From an uncultured Aquimarina sp. (GTDB taxonomy: Bacteria > Bacteroidota > Bacteroidia > Flavobacteriales > Flavobacteriaceae), in assembly GCA_947498705.1 (NCBI GenBank), contig CANMLW010000003.1:62001-126000 (forward strand): a DNA stretch of 64,000 nt, given 5' to 3'. Shown piece after piece: positions 19,591-29,421 of this stretch. The notes below the pieces were generated by a model. The model searched no databases. It was not told where the DNA came from and was given only the letters and a program-made list of their open reading frames with translations. Both the position numbers and the translations under genes were made by a program. Position 1 is the first letter of the stretch; every line of letters starts with the position of its first letter.

Positions 19591-19720
19591 TAAAATGAAA
19601 AATCCTAATATCATATTGATCAAAAATAGTAAGTTTGAAACCTCTATTATTACCTAATAACATTAGTAGGGGTAACCATACTATTAGAAAGTTTTCATCC
19701 TTACTAAAACGCCCAAAAAT

Positions 19721-20194
19721 ATGATCGAAATAGAACGTAAATTTCTGGTAACTTCTGATATTTTTATAAAAGAAGCTCAAAAAAGTACCCGTATTGTGCA
19801 AGGGTATCTTAACTCTGATCCAGAACGTGCAGTGCGAGTACGTATTAAAGGTGATAAAGGTTTTTTGACCATTAAAGGAAAAAGTAACGATACTGGTACA
19901 TCTCGTTTTGAATGGGAAAAGGAAATTAAAGTAGAAGAAGCAGAACAATTACTTTATTTATGTGAAAAAGGAATTATCGATAAAACCAGGTATGAAATTG
20001 CTATGGGTAACCATATTATCGAAGTAGACATTTTTTTTGGTGACAACAAAGGACTAATTCTTGCAGAAATTGAATTACAACATGAAAATGAAACATTTAC
20101 AAAACCAAATTGGTTAGGAAATGAAGTTACAGGAGACCCTCGCTACTATAATGCTCAACTTAGTAGAAACCCATATCTTTTTTGGGAAAATTAA
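19721..20194 (+). CDS. CYTH domain protein (triphosphate tunnel enzyme)
   Basis: 157 residues, a full CYTH domain. The signature MIEIERKFLV contains the ExExK motif at residues 3-7, and paired basic or acidic residues follow in RAVRVRIKGDKGFLTIKGK, FEWEKEI, DKTRYEI and ILAEIEL, which line the tunnel. Family members hydrolyse inorganic tripolyphosphate or related triphosphates with Mg; adenylate cyclase activity is known only in one branch. The gene separates two paralogous barrel genes. Substrate not known. Confidence 0.9.
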   Translation: MIEIERKFLVTSDIFIKEAQKSTRIVQGYLNSDPERAVRVRIKGDKGFLTIKGKSNDTGTSRFEWEKEIKVEEAEQLLYLCEKGIIDKTRYEIAMGNHIIEVDIFFGDNKGLILAEIELQHENETFTKPNWLGNEVTGDPRYYNAQLSRNPYLFWEN

Positions 20195-20375
20195 TTTATC
20201 TTATTGGTCCTTTAGTAATTTTAGAAGAGTGACCTAATTATATCCTGGCTTAGATACCACTAACGGTTAATTATAAACATCTTACGCAATGTTAACGTTA
20301 TTTTAACATATGTTACTGTTAGTTATCTTCTAGTACATCCGTCTAAGTCGACTATTAACCTAATTAAATTAAGTC

Positions 20376-21281
20376 ATGTCACACAAATCAAAAACGACCC
20401 TTCTTGGGGTTGTATCACTATTCCTATTTTCTTTTATTAGCTCTGCACAAACACCCGTTAGTGGTTTCTATCCTAAAAAAAATGACTTTACGGTAGCTTC
20501 TAGTTATACCTATAAAAGCTATGATCAATTTTACAGAGGAACAGAATTAACAGAAGCTGCACCTGCAAACATGGGTGAAATTTCTTCTTCGATAGCAAGC
20601 ATTTATGGAGAATATGGTATTGTAGATTGGTTATCGACTACGGTTACCATTCCTTACATATCTACCCAAAACTCTGAAGGGGTTCTCGATCCTATTCAAG
20701 GAGTTGATCAGGTAGACGGAATTCAGGATTTATCCCTGTTTTTTAAAGCACAAGCTTTTAGCAAAACCTTTGAAAATTCATCAAAGCTTTCTTTTGGCGG
20801 TGCTACGGGAATTACTTTTCCTGTAGGGGATTATAATGAATCTGGTATACTATCTCTAGGAAATCGTGCTACTGCTATAGATGGTTGTGGTATTATTCAG
20901 TTTAGTACTCCGATCAATATTTTTACAGAAGCTCAAGTAGGGTATAGTATTAGAGAGAACTCTGATTTCGAAATTCCTAATGCAATGTTATATAGTGTAA
21001 AGCTTGGATATTACAATGACTGGATCTATGCACATGCCAAATTAGGGATTCAGGATTCTACTTCAGGATACGATATTGCTACTCCAGAATTTGCTGCTAA
21101 CGGAGGCCCATTGGGACTACCACAAACCGAAGTAGATTATACCAATCTTTATTTTGATGTATATACTCCTGTCTATAAAAAGATAGTAGGGGTTTCTGCC
21201 GGATATGGTGTAAATCTGGATGGCCGTAATTATAATCAGGAATCATCCTTTACCTTAGGACTGGTATACAAAGCGAATTAG
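20376..21281 (+). CDS. Secreted outer-membrane barrel-like protein, paralogue B (301 aa)
   Basis: Signal peptide ends ISSAQ. Nearly the same length and block order as the gene at 18606 (GFYPKKNDFTVASSYTYKSYDQFYRG, cut here, then ANMGEISSSIASIYGEYG, DGCGIIQF, YNDWIYAHAKLGIQ), so it is a clear paralogue. The C-terminal SSFTLGLVYKAN pattern fits a beta-barrel closing strand. Function unknown. A strong terminator lies 26 bp after the stop, so it ends its transcript. Confidence 0.75.
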   Translation: MSHKSKTTLLGVVSLFLFSFISSAQTPVSGFYPKKNDFTVASSYTYKSYDQFYRGTELTEAAPANMGEISSSIASIYGEYGIVDWLSTTVTIPYISTQNSEGVLDPIQGVDQVDGIQDLSLFFKAQAFSKTFENSSKLSFGGATGITFPVGDYNESGILSLGNRATAIDGCGIIQFSTPINIFTEAQVGYSIRENSDFEIPNAMLYSVKLGYYNDWIYAHAKLGIQDSTSGYDIATPEFAANGGPLGLPQTEVDYTNLYFDVYTPVYKKIVGVSAGYGVNLDGRNYNQESSFTLGLVYKAN

Positions 21282-21306
21282 GAACACGATCCGATTACAT
21301 ACTTTA

Positions 21307-21337
21307 TCCTCTGTCTTTAAAAGACAGAGGATTTTTT
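21307..21337 (+). terminator. Rho-independent terminator
   Basis: Perfect 11-bp stem TCCTCTGTCTT / AAGACAGAGGA with a 3-base loop, followed by TTTTTT, just after paralogue B. Confidence 0.88.
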
Positions 21338-21570
21338 ATTTTATATATTGACCTTTGCACTTTATATACCAATAAGCACCTTTTATACAATAGAACATGT
21401 CGTTTATGTAAAACCTCATCTAGGGGCTATCTATTCTTCTTAGCTTTACCATAACTACCGGTAACGCAAACTACATTCTATTAGTTATCCCTCCACATCG
21501 ATTGCTATGACCACCTTTAATAAGGAGTTATAACAATATATTTTCAATTTAAAACTTAAACTCAACATTA

Positions 21571-24500
21571 ATGAAAAAAACTAAAAAAAATTGGAGGAAT
21601 GCTTTCCTTCCATTTGTCTTGGGGTTTGCCCTTTCTGGTCTTACCGCACAAGAAAAAGAAGAAAATAAAAACGTTTTTACACAACCTCCTTATATCATAG
21701 AGCTTAATAACTCTGATCATCTACGTTCAAAAAGTACCCAAAGTATACAGCAAGACACTAAGGGTCTTTTTAAAAGGTTTCTAAAACTGGCAAAAGAAAA
21801 TGAGCATATACCCTTGCAAACCGAAACCGATGAGTTGGGCTTTACCCATGAAAAATGTCAACAAACCTATAAAGGCGTTCCTGTAGAATTTGGTATTGCG
21901 GTGATCAGTCGTAAAAACGGAAAAGCACAAAGTATTCATGGTGAGTATTATAACGTAACTAATATCAAAACATCGCCGTCTATTACTGCTAATCAAGCAT
22001 TACAAAGAGCGATTACGCATATTGGCGCTCAGAAATATGCTTGGCAAGATCCATTAATGGCCAAGATTTCTGATTACAAAAAACCCGAAGGAGAACTAAT
22101 AGTTCTTCCTAATCTGGATTTTAAAAATGAACAAGGAGTGGTTACTAAATTTGACCTGGCATACAAATTTGACATCTATGCTACACAACCAACGAGCAGA
22201 GGTAATATTTATATAGATGCACATACAGGAAAAAAACTACGTTTTGACACAACCATAAATCAAGGTTGTAGTACGCATACTACGCATACTACGCATACAA
22301 ATGAAACAAACTTTTCTCATCATGTTTCTGTATTAGAAACTTTTGACAAAACCAAGAATTCTTCAGCCGCAATATCAATGGCTTTTGTAGATGGAACTGC
22401 GGACACAAGATATAGTGGTCGTAGAACAATTTCAACAACTCGTCTACCTAACAATGGTAACTATATATTGCATGATACGAGTAGAGGTGATGGTATTCAT
22501 ACATATAACTTACAAAAACGAACTGGTGATGACGTTACAAGAAGAGTTGATTTTACAGATAATGATAATAACTGGACGAGTAGAGAACATAATAATGCTA
22601 ACAAAGATAATGCTGCATTAGATCTACATTGGGGACTTGGTAGAACTTACGATTATTTTAATACAGTACACCGAAGAAACAGCTATAATGGTAATGGAGC
22701 TATTCTAAATGCTTATGCTCATGTTGGAGATGGTGTTGAAAATGCATCATGGAATAATAATGCCTTATTTTTTGGAGATGGGTTAACTAATCCATCTGGT
22801 ACGGATAAATCAGAGCCACTAGTAGGTGTTGGTGTAGTTGCTCATGAGTTTGGTCATGCATTAGATCAAGAAACTTCTAATCTTACTTATCAGGGAGAGT
22901 CAGGCGCCCTTGATGAAGGCTTAGCAGATATTTGGGGGGCCATGGTCGAACATTTTGCAAAAGGTAATGGAAGTAACACTAGACCCGCAAATTCGATATG
23001 GGCTGTATTAGATGAAGAGATTCGAACAGATAATAAAAATGGAGTTCGATCTATGCAAAACCCTAAACTATTTAATCATCCAGATACTTATATAGGAACT
23101 AATTGGGCATCTACTACCGGAGGCGATAATGGTGGTGTACACACTAATAGCGGGATACTAAATCATTGGTTTTATTTATTGACTGTAGGTAGTAGTGGTA
23201 CAGATCAGATTAATGATAAAAGAGAACGTTTTAGTGTAAGAGGTATTGGTATTGACAAAGCCTCAAAAATAGTATTTAGAGCTGAAACAAGATACTTAAG
23301 AAGTAATTCTGATTACAATGCGGCGAGAACGGCAATGATAAGAGCTGCTCGTGATCTTCATGGTAACCGTAGTAATGAAGAAAGAGCAGTTACCAATGCT
23401 TGGCAGGCTGTTGGAGTTGGAAGCAATTTTGACAATAATGTTCAACATGATGGCTATTGCATACCTCTTGGCACGACTACTTTTAATGGTATTAGTAATG
23501 TACGCTTTGTTACTATTGACCATGGTGGTTCTACCAGCAATTCATACTCTGATTTCACTTCAGAATCTACAGATCTGGATCGAGGAAGTTCTCCCAATAT
23601 TAATATTTCAACTATAAGAAGAAATGTTAGAGTATATATAGATTATAATCAAAATGAAATATTTGAATCTAATGAAATGGTTGCTTCTTCTAGCAATCAA
23701 AATATCAATAGGGTACCCGCAAATGCCTTACTAGGAAGAACTCGAATGAGAATTATTGCAGGAGACAACAATAACTTGCAAGCCTGCCTAAGTGAGGGTA
23801 ACATATCAACCCGAGATTACTCTGTTGTTATTAAACCAATGGAAACAGAAATTCCATCCTCTGGAAATTACTGTGCTATTACTGGAGTCAACTCTACTAA
23901 TAACTTTATAAGTTCTGTTAGCATTTTTGTTAACAGCAATAACAATCTCTTTAAACAATCATCTGCCTCAACTTTTGGTTATAGTAATTTCACATCAGAG
24001 TCTGTGGATTTAACAGCTGGAAATCGAGTAAATTTCACTATAAATGCTACTGGAAATGTGGGGTATGGAATTTGGATTGACTATAATCAGGATAATGATT
24101 TTAACGACCCAGGAGAACATGTATTCAGATCATCCTCATCTTCAAGTACCACTTCATTTGGTGATAGGTTTACAATACCTACAACTGCACGAAATGGAAG
24201 AACTACCATGAGAATTATTGTAAGAAATGGGCAGGTGCCAACTTCACCTTGTGATACTTTCAACAGAGGAGAAATCGAAGACTATTCTGTAGGAATTAGC
24301 GGAGGCTCTACTAATACACAACCCACCTGTAATGATAACATCCAGAATGGTACAGAAACCGGGGTAGATTGTGGTGGATCCTCTTGTTCTCCCTGTAATG
24401 ACAATACCAACCCAGGAGGTGGTGGTAATGTAGTTTTTGTTAATATGGCAGATCAAACCGCAAATGCTTCGGGTAACTGGAGATCATTTAGAATACAAGT

Positions 24501-25098
24501 AGGTGATGACAATAGTTTTGGAGCCTGGTTTACACAAAATCAGTTACGATTAGTTGCCAATAGCAAAGATGTAGTTTGTAACGGTTCTACAAGTAATATT
24601 ACTTTTTTAGGAGAGGGTTTGCAAGTAGGTCCTACTAGTAATTTTGTAAACAATTCGCACAGTTATCTGTTGGGTTCTTCATCCTATACTTCTTGGAAAG
24701 GAAGATCAGGTTATATCGGTTTTAGATTTATGATTAACCAACAAGTACATTACGGCTGGTTTCATGTAACTGTTGCTAATGATGGTTTATCTTACACCAT
24801 AACAGATTATGCCTATAATGAAACTGCCGGTCTAGGGCTTACTACCACAAGAAATTCGGCTAATGCCAAAAATACGAATGCAGATGTATCCTTTACCATT
24901 AGCCCAAATCCTATTAAAAATGGAATATTGCAAATCCAAGCTCGAAACTTTGATTTTAAATCCTATAAAATTATCAATATGCTAGGGCAAACTGTACAAA
25001 AAGGTTCTTATACCAATCAGATTGATGTAACTAAATTAAAAACAGGATTTTATCTATTAAATATCGATACTATCAATAGACGTTTTCTAATCGAATAA
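21571..25098 (+). CDS. Secreted M4 (thermolysin-like) metalloprotease with T9SS signal
   Basis: 1175 residues. Order: signal peptide, FTP/PepSY propeptide (about 40-200), M4 catalytic domain (about 250-620) with VVAHEFGHALDQ (zinc His 425 and 429, catalytic Glu 426) and GALDEGLADIWGAM (third zinc ligand), two GEVED-type beta domains (about 625-905; one ends GEIEDYSV), a Cys-rich linker NIQNGTETGVDCGG, a beta module of about 140 residues and a type A T9SS sorting domain (ISPNPIKNG, then NMLGQTV, then GFYLLNI). It should be exported by T9SS as a surface or secreted protease for extracellular protein. Its linker and beta module recur in the adhesin at 37983. It stands alone with a strong terminator. 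Confidence 0.95.
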   Translation: MKKTKKNWRNAFLPFVLGFALSGLTAQEKEENKNVFTQPPYIIELNNSDHLRSKSTQSIQQDTKGLFKRFLKLAKENEHIPLQTETDELGFTHEKCQQTYKGVPVEFGIAVISRKNGKAQSIHGEYYNVTNIKTSPSITANQALQRAITHIGAQKYAWQDPLMAKISDYKKPEGELIVLPNLDFKNEQGVVTKFDLAYKFDIYATQPTSRGNIYIDAHTGKKLRFDTTINQGCSTHTTHTTHTNETNFSHHVSVLETFDKTKNSSAAISMAFVDGTADTRYSGRRTISTTRLPNNGNYILHDTSRGDGIHTYNLQKRTGDDVTRRVDFTDNDNNWTSREHNNANKDNAALDLHWGLGRTYDYFNTVHRRNSYNGNGAILNAYAHVGDGVENASWNNNALFFGDGLTNPSGTDKSEPLVGVGVVAHEFGHALDQETSNLTYQGESGALDEGLADIWGAMVEHFAKGNGSNTRPANSIWAVLDEEIRTDNKNGVRSMQNPKLFNHPDTYIGTNWASTTGGDNGGVHTNSGILNHWFYLLTVGSSGTDQINDKRERFSVRGIGIDKASKIVFRAETRYLRSNSDYNAARTAMIRAARDLHGNRSNEERAVTNAWQAVGVGSNFDNNVQHDGYCIPLGTTTFNGISNVRFVTIDHGGSTSNSYSDFTSESTDLDRGSSPNINISTIRRNVRVYIDYNQNEIFESNEMVASSSNQNINRVPANALLGRTRMRIIAGDNNNLQACLSEGNISTRDYSVVIKPMETEIPSSGNYCAITGVNSTNNFISSVSIFVNSNNNLFKQSSASTFGYSNFTSESVDLTAGNRVNFTINATGNVGYGIWIDYNQDNDFNDPGEHVFRSSSSSSTTSFGDRFTIPTTARNGRTTMRIIVRNGQVPTSPCDTFNRGEIEDYSVGISGGSTNTQPTCNDNIQNGTETGVDCGGSSCSPCNDNTNPGGGGNVVFVNMADQTANASGNWRSFRIQVGDDNSFGAWFTQNQLRLVANSKDVVCNGSTSNITFLGEGLQVGPTSNFVNNSHSYLLGSSSYTSWKGRSGYIGFRFMINQQVHYGWFHVTVANDGLSYTITDYAYNETAGLGLTTTRNSANAKNTNADVSFTISPNPIKNGILQIQARNFDFKSYKIINMLGQTVQKGSYTNQIDVTKLKTGFYLLNIDTINRRFLIE

Positions 25099-25135
25099 TT
25101 ATATTGAATATTTCATCCTATCGTTATTTAAAGCG

Positions 25136-25163
25136 CCCCGAAAGTACTTTCGGGGTTTTTTTT
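25136..25163 (+). terminator. Rho-independent terminator of the M4 protease
   Basis: A perfect 20-bp palindrome, CCCCGAAAGT followed by ACTTTCGGGG, with an eight-T run on the plus strand. Confidence 0.9.
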
Positions 25164-25202
25164 ATTATTAAAATGAATTCAAAAGAAAAGGCCCGTAGTT
25201 GG

Positions 25203-27557
25203 TTATTCTTTTATCTCGATTTTACGTTTTAATTCGTTTCCTTTTTCGTCCAAAACGGTAATTATGTGTTGTCCAACTTGAGGCGAAACAGTTATTTCAT
25301 GAAATTGCGATGTTGTGCCAACAAATTGATCATCAATATACCAAAATACGGTAGTTTCTGGATTTATATGGGCAATTTTAAGGACAACCTCGTTTGCTTT
25401 ACCATCAAATCCCTTGGGTAGATATACACTGCTATTGGGTTTCGGAAAAATGAAGTCCATCGGTGTTTCTTTCTCCTTAATACAACCTTCTCTATAGGGA
25501 GGTAAAGAGCGATAGGTTGCGTTATTTGATTTGAAAAAATATTCCTGCAAGGGAGGTAACACAAACCAGGATTCATGAACCATACTCGATACCTGTTCGC
25601 AAGAAGAGTTTACCCGATATTTTTTTTGTTGATCCAGGTGTACCATTCGATGATATGGACAATGTTGTCCTTTTGTTCCCAAAGGTGGAACATATATTTT
25701 TTTTTGAGGACATTCATTACTCGCCAGAAAACCACTTTTTGTACAAACGGTAACTGCCGTCAAATCATCATAAGGTATAGGAAACCAATTCGCATTAGGT
25801 AACAAATTAAACACATCAAAAAGTACGGGAGCAGCAGCATTAATACCTGTTAGTTCGGGTCTCCCCTCTCCATCAGCATTACCAACCCAAACTCCTATAA
25901 CATGTTTGCTACTGGCACCTATAGCCCAAGCATCTCTATTACCAAAACTAGTTCCTGTTTTCCAGGCTATCTCTCTAGAGGAGTCATAAAATTCCCATGC
26001 TTCGTCTTCAGAAGGCCTATTCACTTTTTTCATAGCCTCAAAAGCCAACCATATACTTCCTGCTCCATATAGTTTTTTTTGTTTTCTTTTTTTTCCAAAA
26101 TCAACCTTTTCAGTTTTATGAATAACTGGATTCATAAACTCATTTTCGAAATACATTCCCGAGGATTTCTGATAATGCTTTAAAGTACTGGCCAAACCAC
26201 TATATGTTTTACACAAATCCCAAAGGTTTCCTTCTGCTCCTCCTACAATCAGTGACAATCCATAATGATCTGCACTATATCGTATATCTCTAATTTGAAA
26301 AGAATTTAGCTCATCTCTAAAGCGCTGCAAGCCATATTGCTGCAACAACCTAACGGCAGGAATATTAAGCGAACGTGCCAATGCTCTTGTTGCTGGCACC
26401 GCTCCGTTATAAGATTCATCGTAGTTCTCTGGTGTATATCCCGCAATAGTTGTAGGAATATCTGCTACCAGTTGTTCGGGTAGCAGCTCCCCTTTATCCA
26501 TCATCGCAGTATATAAAAACGGTTTTAAAACACTACCTGTACTACGTGGTGCCATAATAATATCTACATCCTTTTGATGTCCCCTATCGGTTGAAGTGTT
26601 TCCTATATAAGATAGCACTTTTCTAGTATCAATATCAATGATCAAAACTGCCATATTATGCACCTCGTTTTGCGACTGTATTTCATAGTGTTTTGCAACA
26701 ATTTGATTGACTTGTTTTTGTAACAGTAAATCAATATTGGTTTGTACTCTTTTACCTTCTTGTTTCTTTGTCACTCGATGTAACAAATGAGGTGCTATCT
26801 GCGGTAAAGGATATGGTTTTTGGGGTAATGATTCGCTAATCGACAATTCATAGGTTAGAGAATCGATTGTCTTTTGTTGTAAAAGTGTTTTTAAAAGCCG
26901 GTTTCTCTTTTGCAATAATCTCGTATGATTTTTTCCAGGGTAAATCAATGAAGGTGCATTTGGTAATACAGCCAATGTAGCACATTCTGACCATGATAAT
27001 TGAGATGCTGGTAATCCAAAATAACGCCAGGCGGCCATATCAATTCCCACTACATTTCCGCCAAAAGGAGCATGAGATGCATATAATTTTAGAATGTTTT
27101 CTTTTGAGGTACCTATCTCTAATCGGGTGGCAAGTATTAATTCCTTAAATTTTTCGACATATGTTCTTTTCTTTCCCTTTCTAATCAATCGAATTACTTG
27201 TTGGGTAATTGTACTACCGCCTCTTACCACGGTTCCTGCTTTTATATTATCCCTTATTGCTTGCAACATAGCCACAGGATTAAACCCAGGATGTCTATAA
27301 AACTGTTGGTCTTCAAAAGCAATAATGCAAGCCTTAAATTTTTTGGGAACATTCTCTGTTTCTGGAAATCGCCATTGTCCATCTGCTGCAATTTTTGCCC
27401 CTAATAATTCTCCACTAGCTGTTTCTAACACCGTTGCCGTTGGATCGTTAAATAATGGATTGGGTAATGAAAAATAATACCATATACATACTGCCCCAAT
27501 AACAATAAAACGTTTGGGATGTCTCAATATATATTCTAATTGTTTATTCGCTATCAT
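25203..27557 (-). CDS. pbpC: Penicillin-binding protein 1C
   Basis: 784 residues from the chosen ATG. The longer frame was rejected because a perfect -7 box lies inside it. One N-terminal membrane helix precedes the glycosyltransferase domain with FEDQQFYRHPGF (catalytic Glu) and VRGGSTITQQVIR. The transpeptidase domain has APRSTGSVLKPF (SxxK), a central SLN motif in RSLNIP and WKTGTSFGNRD (KTG). The C-terminal BiPBP_C domain follows. It polymerises and may crosslink peptidoglycan at the inner membrane. In many bacteria it pairs with an alpha-2-macroglobulin; here that gene lies 2 kb upstream on the same strand, with three small genes between. Confidence 0.95.
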   Translation of the reverse strand: MIANKQLEYILRHPKRFIVIGAVCIWYYFSLPNPLFNDPTATVLETASGELLGAKIAADGQWRFPETENVPKKFKACIIAFEDQQFYRHPGFNPVAMLQAIRDNIKAGTVVRGGSTITQQVIRLIRKGKKRTYVEKFKELILATRLEIGTSKENILKLYASHAPFGGNVVGIDMAAWRYFGLPASQLSWSECATLAVLPNAPSLIYPGKNHTRLLQKRNRLLKTLLQQKTIDSLTYELSISESLPQKPYPLPQIAPHLLHRVTKKQEGKRVQTNIDLLLQKQVNQIVAKHYEIQSQNEVHNMAVLIIDIDTRKVLSYIGNTSTDRGHQKDVDIIMAPRSTGSVLKPFLYTAMMDKGELLPEQLVADIPTTIAGYTPENYDESYNGAVPATRALARSLNIPAVRLLQQYGLQRFRDELNSFQIRDIRYSADHYGLSLIVGGAEGNLWDLCKTYSGLASTLKHYQKSSGMYFENEFMNPVIHKTEKVDFGKKRKQKKLYGAGSIWLAFEAMKKVNRPSEDEAWEFYDSSREIAWKTGTSFGNRDAWAIGASSKHVIGVWVGNADGEGRPELTGINAAAPVLFDVFNLLPNANWFPIPYDDLTAVTVCTKSGFLASNECPQKKIYVPPLGTKGQHCPYHRMVHLDQQKKYRVNSSCEQVSSMVHESWFVLPPLQEYFFKSNNATYRSLPPYREGCIKEKETPMDFIFPKPNSSVYLPKGFDGKANEVVLKIAHINPETTVFWYIDDQFVGTTSQFHEITVSPQVGQHIITVLDEKGNELKRKIEIKE

Positions 27558-27565
27558 TCTTTGAT

Positions 27566-27573
27566 CAAATGTA
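27566..27573 (-). promoter_or_regulatory. -7 box directly before pbpC
   Basis: TACATTTG on the minus strand, a perfect TAnnTTTG, only 8 bp before the pbpC ATG. If used, the mRNA would have almost no leader. No TTG at the -33 distance. Confidence 0.4.
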
Positions 27574-27765
27574 CCTATAAGCAATGACACATGCTATTTA
27601 AATCAAACCCTAGACTTACTTTATAGTAAACGAATTTACTCTTTTAAAAAAAATCATAGGATAAATCTATGAAAACATGGTTAAAGTTTGTATAAAAATC
27701 TAGTTCTTAAAACGGGGAATTTGTAACTTATATACACCACATTAATAATTTAAAACCAACTTATT

Positions 27766-28302
27766 ATGACAAAAGTTTTACACATTTTTGGACTTATTAT
27801 TTTTTGCTTTTTACTATTCACATCTTGCGATTGTGATGATGATACGGATGAACTAAAAGCGACTGCAATCATTGTTTCGAAAAATGATAGTGGCCTTGTC
27901 GGTAATGTCGTGTTTTCTGAAACAGACGGAATTGTAACCATGGTAGCTAATGTTTTCTATGATGGTAGCGGTCATAAAGCAATACACATTCACGAAAAAG
28001 GAGATTGCAGCGCTGCCGATGGTACTTCTGCAGGTGGACATTGGAACCCTACCAATGTATCTCACGGAGCCTGGGGTTCAGATTCTTTTCATATTGGAGA
28101 TATTGGAAATATCGTTGTTGGTCGTAATGGTCATGGGAGTATCGAAAGAAAAACAGATTTATGGTGTATTGGTTGTGATGATGAAACCAAGAACATTTTA
28201 GGTAAAGCAATCATTATTCACGAAGGTCCCGATGATTTTTCTTCTCAGCCCTCTGGTGCTGCAGGGCCTAGAATTGGATGTGGTGAAATCCTTAAAAACT
28301 AA
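27766..28302 (+). CDS. Cu/Zn superoxide dismutase-like lipoprotein
   Basis: 178 residues. The signal ends in LFTSCDCDDDTDE, a lipobox followed by an acidic run that suggests surface export. All metal ligands of Cu/Zn SOD can be placed: HIHEKGDC (two copper His), GGHWNP (bridging His), SHG and FHIGD (zinc His and Asp) and IIHEGPDD (last copper His). The disulfide Cys in KGDCS and GCGEI and the guiding Arg in GPRIGCG are also present. It should dismutate superoxide outside the inner membrane. An extra Cys pair, WCIGC, is unusual. It is a single gene convergent with the ABM gene. Confidence 0.88.
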   Translation: MTKVLHIFGLIIFCFLLFTSCDCDDDTDELKATAIIVSKNDSGLVGNVVFSETDGIVTMVANVFYDGSGHKAIHIHEKGDCSAADGTSAGGHWNPTNVSHGAWGSDSFHIGDIGNIVVGRNGHGSIERKTDLWCIGCDDETKNILGKAIIIHEGPDDFSSQPSGAAGPRIGCGEILKN

Positions 28303-28330
28303 ATTTCATCAAAGAAACAACTCTGTTTAT

Positions 28331-28371
28331 CCTCAATTGGATTAATTTCTAAAGCTTTAATCCAATTGAGG
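28331..28371. terminator. Bidirectional terminator between convergent genes
   Basis: Perfect 14-bp arms CCTCAATTGGATTA and complement with a 13-base loop, located between the stops of the SOD-like gene and the ABM gene. Confidence 0.65.
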
Positions 28372-28418
28372 TCATTTGTGAAGAATAATACCATTCTTTC
28401 TTCAAAACAATATTTACC

Positions 28419-28721
28419 TTATAAACCATTTCTAAGTACAGACTCATAATGTTGTACAACCGGAAAAGGATCATAAAAATGATGTAATAATTTTTTCCAG
28501 TCCTGGTATTCTGCAGATTTTCTAAAGCCTATTTCATGGTCTTCAAGGGTTTCCCACTCTACAAGAAGCATGTATTTATCCTTCTCTTCTATGCATTTTA
28601 AAACATCGTGTCTTATATATCCTTTCATAGAAGAAATGATTTTTTGAGCTTCTTTAAAAGTTTCCTCAAAAGTCTTTGATTGATCTGGCTTAATATTTAA
28701 AATTGCTTGTTCTAATATCAT
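28419..28721 (-). CDS. Antibiotic biosynthesis monooxygenase (ABM) domain protein
   Basis: 100 residues, one ABM ferredoxin-like domain: MILEQAILNIKPDQ (first strand), FEETFKEAQKIISSM (helix), GYIRHDVLKC and YMLLVEWETLEDHEIGFRKS (strands with the typical W-x-x-x-x-D-H segment). Proteins like this act as small monooxygenases or stress-related enzymes in quinone or haem metabolism; substrate not predictable. It is a single gene in the interval between pbpC and alpha-2-macroglobulin. Confidence 0.85.
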   Translation of the reverse strand: MILEQAILNIKPDQSKTFEETFKEAQKIISSMKGYIRHDVLKCIEEKDKYMLLVEWETLEDHEIGFRKSAEYQDWKKLLHHFYDPFPVVQHYESVLRNGL

Positions 28722-29076
28722 CTTGTTAACTTCTTAAGTACATTTATATATACTTTTCAAAAGTAACGGTCTATTTTTAAAAAAACACCTGTAATTCTGC
28801 ACGGTTTTCAAAATACTTTAACAACGCTTGAATATCAATTTTATACGCTAGAGATTAAAAATTTTACGCTCAAGGTATTTTCTAGAAATTCACTCATTTA
28901 ATTTCTCAATTTTGAATTGTCAACGATATATAAATTATGTATCAACAGACAAAAATTATGTAATCAAAAGCATCATTTTTCGATTGGGTAGCTACAATAC
29001 GATTTTGATTATATGAGGGTCGAATCCGAAAAGCCTATATAAAAGAGAGTAGGAATATCTATTAAAACCAAATATT
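28722..29076. other. 355-bp non-coding interval with a 9-bp stem
   Basis: No gene found. One inverted repeat, TAATCAAAA (28961-28969) with its complement at 29003-29011, encloses 33 bases that contain the palindrome GTAGCTAC. It could be a leader structure for the gene at 29077 or an operator. No perfect -7 box was seen near the start of that gene. Confidence 0.35.
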
Positions 29077-29367
29077 ATGAGTAATACAATAGCACAGGAA
29101 GTAATTCCACAGGTAAGTGACGCAGTAAAATCAACCACTAATGACAGACCTTGGGGAACCTTTGGATGTATTGGAACTGCCTACGGTAAAATAATTGCAA
29201 ATTTTCACCCAAGTGGTCAACCCAAAACTTATTACACAGTGGTTGTTCCTGCAAATCTTGAACAGTTTGTTTTGGTAGCTCTTGAGCGCAAATTAACAGT
29301 ACTTGCATCTTTTGACGGAGGAATCAAAGCCTACGCCCCAATATCTGATATAGCTATTTATAATTAA
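29077..29367 (+). CDS. Hypothetical protein (96 aa)
   Basis: No signal peptide and no membrane segment. The sequence starts MSNTIAQEVIPQVSDAV and has a compact alpha/beta look (RPWGTFGCIGTAYGKI, then YYTVVVPANLEQFVLVAL). I recognise no family. The ATG is well placed, codon use fits its neighbours and a strong terminator follows, so it is likely real. It occupies its own transcript between two minus-strand genes. Confidence 0.55.
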   Translation: MSNTIAQEVIPQVSDAVKSTTNDRPWGTFGCIGTAYGKIIANFHPSGQPKTYYTVVVPANLEQFVLVALERKLTVLASFDGGIKAYAPISDIAIYN

Positions 29368-29421
29368 TCCTTTAACCAACAATTTAGGAAGGATTAATCA
29401 TTGAGTTATAGTATACTCTTG

